DNA of 64,000 nucleotides, from NCBI GenBank assembly GCA_934129945.1, contig CAKOXC010000006.1, positions 3,851 to 67,850 of the forward strand, read 5' to 3'. Source of the DNA: an uncultured Bacilli bacterium (GTDB lineage: Bacteria > Bacillota_I > Bacilli_A > RF39 > UBA660). Below the pieces are notes generated by a model that was given only the letters and a program-made list of their open reading frames with translations, did not search any database and was not told the origin of the DNA. Position 1 is the first letter of the stretch; each line of letters starts with the position of its first letter. The translations under genes and the position numbers were made by a program. Shown piece after piece: positions 58,971 to 64,000 of this stretch.

Positions 58971-59016
58971 GTACAAAATGTACGAAAAAGCTTTAAAAAA
59001 ACGTACATTTTGTACG
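58971..59016. promoter_or_regulatory. Double GTACA-type operator
   Basis: GTACAAAATGTACG (58971-58984) and CGTACATTTTGTAC (59002-59015) form a perfect 14-bp inverted repeat 17 bases apart. Each arm is itself a GTACA-AAA-TGTAC dyad, so two identical dimer sites are likely. It lies in the gene-free stretch 58950-59206. Confidence 0.6.
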
Positions 59017-59200
59017 AAATCCTTTTTTTATTACCAAATATAAAATTATATTTGATGAGTAAACATAATGTAAATTTATTATCTTTAAATATCTATTTAA
59101 AGATAAAAGTGCTATATTTAATTTGGATAAAGTAGTTTGGGTGTGATATTGAATTGTAATATAAAATATAAAGTTTATATATTTAATTAATAGAAAGAGG

Positions 59201-59324
59201 TAAAAAATGAAAAAAAATATTTGTATAATAATACTTTTGATATGTGTACTAGGACTAGGTGGATATATAGCATATGATAAAATTTTGAAAGATAATGATA
59301 AAACTAATGTAAATAATGAACAAA
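59201..59324 (+). repeat. 124-bp perfect direct repeat, copy 1 (5' ends of two genes)
   Basis: Identical to 59973-60096. It covers the bases before the ATG, the membrane anchor and the linker start. Confidence 0.95.
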
Positions 59325-59965
59325 AAAATGATAATAGTAAAGATAATTTAACAGAAGTAAATTTGAAAGAAAGTGATAAAATTAAATTTGAAAATATTCA
59401 TCATTTATTTCAATATACATTAAATACTTCTGTAATTCCTATTCCCAAAAATAGAATTACTAATAATGAAATAACATTATCAAATTCTGAAAAAATAAAT
59501 ATGGCTTTTTACTTAGCTATTAATGTGTTAAATGATGGTAGTTCAAATTTTAAAAATGATAATGAGACTGAAGAAAGTGGAAGTTATGCTGTTGAAATCG
59601 AAACTTTTAAAAAAATATATTTAGATTTATTTAACGAAAATTTAAATGAAAATAATTTTACCAATAGTTTTTATATAGAAAATAATTATTTATACGGTAT
59701 TCTTCCAACTGGATGGCCTTTAAGTAATACTAGCTATGAATTAGACAAAGTAATGACAGATAACGATGGTAAATATGAAATATATGTTAATTGTAAAGAT
59801 AAATATGACGATGCTAAATATTCTAATGATGAAATAGAGGAAATGTTAGAAGACAGTGATTCTAATAATTTTGATGGAAATTCATACCAATTGAAAATTG
59901 AAGTACAAAAAAATGATAATAATGATAGTTATAGATTTATTTCAATTAAATTATTAAATCAATAG
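59207..59965 (+). CDS. Membrane-anchored extracytoplasmic protein A
   Basis: 252 residues. The N-terminal anchor (ICIIILLICVLGLGGYIAYD) is followed by an Asp/Asn/Lys-rich linker and an acidic domain with a conserved-looking SNSEKINMAFYLAINVLND and YIENNYLYGILPTGWPLS. The first 38 codons and the SD are identical in DNA sequence to those of the next gene. SD AGAGGT. Function unknown. Confidence 0.6.
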   Translation: MKKNICIIILLICVLGLGGYIAYDKILKDNDKTNVNNEQKNDNSKDNLTEVNLKESDKIKFENIHHLFQYTLNTSVIPIPKNRITNNEITLSNSEKINMAFYLAINVLNDGSSNFKNDNETEESGSYAVEIETFKKIYLDLFNENLNENNFTNSFYIENNYLYGILPTGWPLSNTSYELDKVMTDNDGKYEIYVNCKDKYDDAKYSNDEIEEMLEDSDSNNFDGNSYQLKIEVQKNDNNDSYRFISIKLLNQ

Positions 59966-59972
59966 AGAGGGA

Positions 59973-60096
59973 TAAAAAATGAAAAAAAATATTTGTATAA
60001 TAATACTTTTGATATGTGTACTAGGACTAGGTGGATATATAGCATATGATAAAATTTTGAAAGATAATGATAAAACTAATGTAAATAATGAACAAA
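59973..60096 (+). repeat. 124-bp perfect direct repeat, copy 2
   Basis: Identical to 59201-59324; the downstream coding sequences are unrelated. Confidence 0.95.
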
Positions 60097-60800
60097 GTAA
60101 TACTAAAAAAAATGATAATGAAGAAATAAAAGATCTTTATACATTTGTTGAAACAGATGTAATTGGTAAAATTGAAATAGTTGATGAAGATAATAAATTA
60201 TATGAAAATAATTTAAAAAATATTGAAGGCTTAACTAAGGATTATAATATTCAGTTTAAATATCCAGTGATTAATATGAATTCAAATGATGTAAAAAATA
60301 TTAATGCTAAAATAAAAAATAATATTACTAAATTAGAAGAAGTATATAAAAAGACTAATGAGAAGAATGATAATACTGTTTTTAAATTAACTTCTAATAA
60401 TGGAACTAATTATTTTGAAAACTATTTACAATATTATAACTATTTAATTGGTGAAAGTGATGAATATTTTAGTATAGTTGAATGCTTAAAAGATTATTAT
60501 TTAGTAAGCACTGATGAAACAATTTTAAATATTTATATTATTGATAAAAAAGATGGGTCTTTAGTAACAACAAATGATTTACTTTCTAAATATAATCTAG
60601 ATCAAGATAAAGTGTTTGATTTTGTTGCCAAAAAATATAATGAATTAAATGATAATGAGACTTCGTTATCTAAAGAAGATTTAAAAAATGGTGATTTAGA
60701 TAATAAAGTATATTATTATGTAAAAGATAATAAATTACATATTTTAATGAACAATTCTGATTTTTCAGCACATAAAATTATTTATGATTTTGAATATTAA
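59979..60800 (+). CDS. Membrane-anchored extracytoplasmic protein B (DUF3298-like layout)
   Basis: 273 residues with the same anchor as protein A, then a domain reading FKYPVINMNSNDVKNINAKIKNNI ... YFSIVECLKDYYLVSTDETILNIYIIDKKDGSLVTTNDLLSKY. That order is like the protein at 6765-7538 and suggests the same RsiV/PdaC-type extracellular fold. It follows protein A by 13 bases and ends at a strong terminator. Function unknown. Confidence 0.6.
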   Translation: MKKNICIIILLICVLGLGGYIAYDKILKDNDKTNVNNEQSNTKKNDNEEIKDLYTFVETDVIGKIEIVDEDNKLYENNLKNIEGLTKDYNIQFKYPVINMNSNDVKNINAKIKNNITKLEEVYKKTNEKNDNTVFKLTSNNGTNYFENYLQYYNYLIGESDEYFSIVECLKDYYLVSTDETILNIYIIDKKDGSLVTTNDLLSKYNLDQDKVFDFVAKKYNELNDNETSLSKEDLKNGDLDNKVYYYVKDNKLHILMNNSDFSAHKIIYDFEY

Positions 60801-60801
60801 G

Positions 60802-60828
60802 CTAAATGGAAAAACATTTAGTTTTTTT
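60802..60828 (+). terminator. Terminator of the A-B pair
   Basis: CTAAATG/CATTTAG with a 6-nt loop and seven T residues. Confidence 0.9.
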
Positions 60829-60917
60829 ATTGTTTATAAATAAATTTAATATAAAAAATTAGATTTCTTCATATTTAAAATTTATAAAAATAAAATTAAT
60901 AAGAAGGAGAAATTCTA

Positions 60918-62825
60918 ATGTTTCATAATTTAATTCATACAAGAATGAGATTTGTATTTTTAGTTGTATTATTGATATTATTAGTGATTATATTTAAAGT
61001 ATTTTATATTCAAGTTATTTCTTATGATAAACTAAGTAATTTAGCAGAATCATTATGGAGTAGAGAACTTCCAATTACTGCTGATCGTGGCGAAATACTT
61101 GATCGTAATGGGAAAAAGTTAGCGACAAATATTACTACTACATCTCTGGTAGTAATTCCTAATCAAATAAAAGATAAAGAAGATGCTGCTAAAAAATTAT
61201 CTACTATTTTAAATAGTGATTATAATGATATGTTAAAACATGTTTCAAAAAAAACTTCAATAGAAAGAGTACATCCTGAGGGAAGACAACTAGATTATGA
61301 TACAGCACAAAAGATAAATGATTTGAACATAGATGGAGTATATTTAGTAAAAGAAAGTAAGAGGTATTATCCTTATGGAAGTGTATTATCTCATGTTCTT
61401 GGTTATGTAGGAATAGATAACCAAGGCTTATCAGGATTAGAACTTTATTATGATTCATATCTTACTGGTAGTAATGGTGCTATTAAATATTTTTCAGATG
61501 GAAAAGGAAATAGACTAGAATTATCAGAAGTGTATGAAGCACCTACCAGTGGTATTAATATTGAATTAACAATAGATTTAGATTTACAATTAGCTGTAGA
61601 AAGAGAACTTGACAATGTAATGGATATGTATAATCCTGAACATGCTATAATAATGGCTATGAATCCCAAAACGGGTGAAATACTTGCTATGTCATCGCGT
61701 CCTAATTTTGATTCAAATAACTATAAAAATTATTCAACTGAAACTATTAATAGAAATCTACCAATTTGGATGACTTATGAACCCGGTTCGACTTTTAAAA
61801 TAGCAACATTATCTGCTGCAGTTAATGAAAAAGCAGTTAATTTATTTGAAGATCAATATTATGATGGAGGATCTATCAACGTTGATGGAGCAAGAATAAA
61901 ATGTTGGAAAGCTGGAGGACATGGTCAAGAAACTTATTTACAAGTGGTTGAAAATTCTTGTAACCCTGGATTTGTAACATTAGGACAAAAATTAGGAAAA
62001 GAAAAATTAATGGAATATATTACTAATTTTGGTTATGGTAAAAAAACGGGAGTAGATTTAAATGGTGAATCATCAGGAATATTATTTAATATTGATAAAA
62101 TGGGACCTGTTGAACTAGCAACAACTTCTTTTGGACAAGGAATAAGTGTAACTCCTATACAACAAGTAACAGCTGTATCAGCATCAATTAATGGTGGAAC
62201 ACTTTACAAACCATATATAGTATCTTCTATGCTAGAACCGGAAACTAATAATATTATTAAAAAAAATGAACCTACAAAAGTAAGACAAGTAATATCTAAA
62301 GAATCAAGTGAACTTGTTAGGTATGCACTTGAAAGTGTAGTGGCAAATGGAACGGGGAAAAATGCTTATATTGAAAATTATCGTGTTGGTGGTAAGACTG
62401 GTACTGCTCAAAAAGTAAATGAAGGAAAATATATGGTAGGTAATTATATTTTATCTTTTATCGGATTTACTCCAGCTGATGATCCAGAAATAATAGTATA
62501 CGTTGCTATAGATAATCCAAAGGGTATTACACAATATGGTGGAACTGTTTCAGCACCAATAGCTAAAAATGTTTTAAAATCTGCTATTAATATCTTAGGA
62601 ATAAAACCTTCAAATGATGGAATGATAAGAACTGAATATACATGGCTAGATACAAAATATGTTCTTTTACCTAATGTAGTTGGTATGACTAAAGAAGAAG
62701 CAAAAAAAACTCTTAAAGGTTTTAATATCGAATATTCTGGTACTGGTGAAACTGTAATTTATCAATCTCCTCAAGCTAACTATTTCGTTAAAGAAGGTAG
62801 TACAGTAGTTTTAATGTTGAAATAA
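60918..62825 (+). CDS. spoVD: Class B penicillin-binding protein with PASTA domain (SpoVD/PBP2B-like)
   Basis: 635 residues. An N-terminal membrane helix precedes the dimerisation domain (ADRGEILDRNGKKLA). The transpeptidase domain has Ser in EPGSTFKIATL, the second motif SCN (ENSCNPGF) and KTGTAQ. One C-terminal PASTA domain (VLLPNVVGMTKEEAKKTL) follows. Length and a single PASTA match SpoVD (cortex) more than PBP2B; mraY next door fits the dcw cluster. It cross-links septal or spore peptidoglycan. SD AGAAGGAG. Confidence 0.9.
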   Translation: MFHNLIHTRMRFVFLVVLLILLVIIFKVFYIQVISYDKLSNLAESLWSRELPITADRGEILDRNGKKLATNITTTSLVVIPNQIKDKEDAAKKLSTILNSDYNDMLKHVSKKTSIERVHPEGRQLDYDTAQKINDLNIDGVYLVKESKRYYPYGSVLSHVLGYVGIDNQGLSGLELYYDSYLTGSNGAIKYFSDGKGNRLELSEVYEAPTSGINIELTIDLDLQLAVERELDNVMDMYNPEHAIIMAMNPKTGEILAMSSRPNFDSNNYKNYSTETINRNLPIWMTYEPGSTFKIATLSAAVNEKAVNLFEDQYYDGGSINVDGARIKCWKAGGHGQETYLQVVENSCNPGFVTLGQKLGKEKLMEYITNFGYGKKTGVDLNGESSGILFNIDKMGPVELATTSFGQGISVTPIQQVTAVSASINGGTLYKPYIVSSMLEPETNNIIKKNEPTKVRQVISKESSELVRYALESVVANGTGKNAYIENYRVGGKTGTAQKVNEGKYMVGNYILSFIGFTPADDPEIIVYVAIDNPKGITQYGGTVSAPIAKNVLKSAINILGIKPSNDGMIRTEYTWLDTKYVLLPNVVGMTKEEAKKTLKGFNIEYSGTGETVIYQSPQANYFVKEGSTVVLMLK

Positions 62826-62911
62826 ATTGTCTAAAATATGTCAAAGAGTTAAAAATAATAATATAAAATCACATTATAGTTGTATAATTTATTAATAAGG
62901 GATGTGTTAGA

Positions 62912-63904
62912 ATGTTATTACTTGCAAAAACAGCAATGGCAATGATGCTAGGTTTCGTCTTTGCTATTGGATTCGGATGGTTTTTAATTCCATTACTTAG
63001 AAAATTTCATTTAGGTCAAAATGTTAGCCACACTGTTGGTGAACGTCATTTGAAAAAAAACGGGACTCCAACAATGGGGGGATTAATTTTTATAGTTCCA
63101 ACAATTATATCAGTATTACTTTTATGGATACGTGGAAGTATTACAATGAATTCAAATTTAATTATATTGTTATTTGTTTTTATTGCTTATGCTATTTTAG
63201 GATTTGTAGATGACTTTTTAAAAATAAAATGTAAAAATAATGTTGGTATTCCAATTTCTACAAAATTTGTTGCTCAAATGGTTATTGCTATCGTATTTTT
63301 CTATATATTTATGAGTAATGGTGGTAAATCAGTATTAGAAATTAGTTCATTAGGTATAAATTTAAAACTTGGTTGGGTATTTGGTCTATTTATTTTATTC
63401 TTACTTGTTGGCACATCAAATGCGGTTAATATTACAGATGGACTTGATGGACTTGCAGCAGGTCTTAGTGTTATTGCCTTTTTAGCATATGGAATAATTG
63501 CGTGGAATACAACATGGCTAGAAGGGTATCAAGAAATAGCTATATTTTGCTTTATCTTAGTTGGAAGCTTAATGGGATTCTTACTTTATAATACTCATCC
63601 AGCAAAAGTATTTATGGGAGATCTTGGATCACTTGCTTTAGGTGGAGCCCTTGCAACAATAGCTATAATAACAAGACATGAATTATCACTTGCTTTAATT
63701 GGTGGTGTATTTGTTGTTGAAACATTGTCTAGTGGAATTCAAATAATAGCAATCCGTAAATTCCATAAAAAAGTATTTAAAATGGCACCGCTTCACCATC
63801 ATTTTGAACAATTAGGATGGGATGAAAACGATATTGTAAAATTATTTTGGGTAGCAGGATTAATACTTGCTATGGCAGCTATTACATATGGTGTTTGGTT
63901 ATAG
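62912..63904 (+). CDS. mraY: Phospho-N-acetylmuramoyl-pentapeptide transferase
   Basis: 330 residues, ten membrane helices. Motifs are KKNGTPTMGGLIF, GFVDDFLKI, NAVNITDGLDGLAAG, VFMGDLGSLALGG and PLHHHFEQLGW. It forms lipid I from UDP-MurNAc-pentapeptide and undecaprenyl phosphate. TATAAT at 62883-62888 may be a -10. It lies 86 bases after the PBP gene; murE, normally between them, is absent here. Confidence 0.97.
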   Translation: MLLLAKTAMAMMLGFVFAIGFGWFLIPLLRKFHLGQNVSHTVGERHLKKNGTPTMGGLIFIVPTIISVLLLWIRGSITMNSNLIILLFVFIAYAILGFVDDFLKIKCKNNVGIPISTKFVAQMVIAIVFFYIFMSNGGKSVLEISSLGINLKLGWVFGLFILFLLVGTSNAVNITDGLDGLAAGLSVIAFLAYGIIAWNTTWLEGYQEIAIFCFILVGSLMGFLLYNTHPAKVFMGDLGSLALGGALATIAIITRHELSLALIGGVFVVETLSSGIQIIAIRKFHKKVFKMAPLHHHFEQLGWDENDIVKLFWVAGLILAMAAITYGVWL

Positions 63905-63923
63905 AAATAACAAGTAATTTATT

Positions 63924-63949
63924 AGTACACGAAAGTGTGCTCTTTTTTT
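63924..63949 (+). terminator. Terminator of mraY
   Basis: AGTACAC-GAAA-GTGTGCT (one G-U pair) with a T run that merges with the next -35 box. Confidence 0.85.
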
Positions 63950-63976
63950 GACATAAGTAAGTTGTTGGTGTAAAAT
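63948..63976 (+). promoter_or_regulatory. Promoter of the next gene (start at window edge)
   Basis: TTGACA (63948-63953), a 17-bp spacer and TAAAAT (63971-63976). An ATG at 63996 behind AGAGAG is probably the start of the next gene, of which only five bases are visible. Confidence 0.7.
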
Positions 63977-64000
63977 AAATACAAGAGAGTATAATATGGA

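Noticed and set aside
58920..59135. 71-codon plus-strand ORF after the NNGIIS module
   Set aside because: It begins inside a terminator, runs through the double GTACA operator, has no SD and has a composition typical of AT-rich noncoding DNA.

Overview
The window is a chromosomal segment of a very AT-rich, Gram-positive-type bacterium. TGA is used as a stop (for example at the end of spoIVA and of the YutD-like gene), so this is the standard bacterial code and not that of Mycoplasma. The gene content and order point to an uncultured low-GC Firmicute (Bacilli or Erysipelotrichia/RF39-like) with a peptidoglycan wall (murT-gatD, spoVD-like PBP, mraY). It probably descends from endospore formers: SpoIVA, SpoVIF and a YutH-like protein are present, and the order der ... 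spoIVA ... hup matches Bacillus. Energy metabolism includes a pyruvate:ferredoxin oxidoreductase, which suggests an anaerobe.

Layout. 1-3.2 kb: 3' part of a giant Ig-repeat surface protein. 3.2-4.1 kb: lexA with a divergent operator pair and a tiny membrane-peptide gene. 4.1-9.5 kb: translation genes rpsB-tsf, two membrane genes, frr, trpS. 9.7-10.5 kb: an Rpn/PD-(D/E)XK nuclease. 10.6-22.6 kb: mtaB, a kinase-like gene, murT-gatD (GatD has lost both catalytic residues), transketolase, a type I toxin-antitoxin-like locus, a surface protein ending in a diversity-generating-retroelement-like variable region, and nifJ. 22.9-27.1 kb: an orphan structured RNA, YutD/YutH/NifU-like genes and an S1-domain gene. 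27.1-29.1 kb: tRNA genes and a small island flanked by a duplicated tRNA-Phe 3' end plus terminator. 29.2-34.9 kb: helicase, engB, two prepilin-like genes, der, regulators, spoVIF. 35.0-36.4 kb: a second copy of the toxin-antitoxin-like locus and a second Rpn gene.

36.6-52.7 kb is the main finding. spoIVA is cut in two by a 14,645-bp element. The left part ends in frame at a TGG codon (36940-36942) and the right part resumes in frame at a TGG (51585-51587). Joining them gives a 492-codon spoIVA, the length I recall for Bacillus SpoIVA. The element carries a large serine recombinase at its right edge, a MobV relaxase, replication-initiator-like HTH proteins, an SSB-like protein, a cI-like switch, a RhuM protein, a DNA glycosylase and a cassette of a nucleotidyltransferase plus a kinase/alpha-beta-hydrolase/membrane fusion. 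Its ends carry a perfect 10-bp inverted repeat placed almost symmetrically around the crossover. This is the architecture of a skin-like sporulation-intervening element, here in spoIVA.

52.7-64 kb: a broken gene, hup, a membrane protein, cdsA-rseP, a DUF2974 lipase-like gene, a two-gene module sharing an amyloid-like motif, two membrane-anchored proteins with identical 5' ends, a spoVD-like PBP, mraY, and a promoter for the next gene at the window edge.
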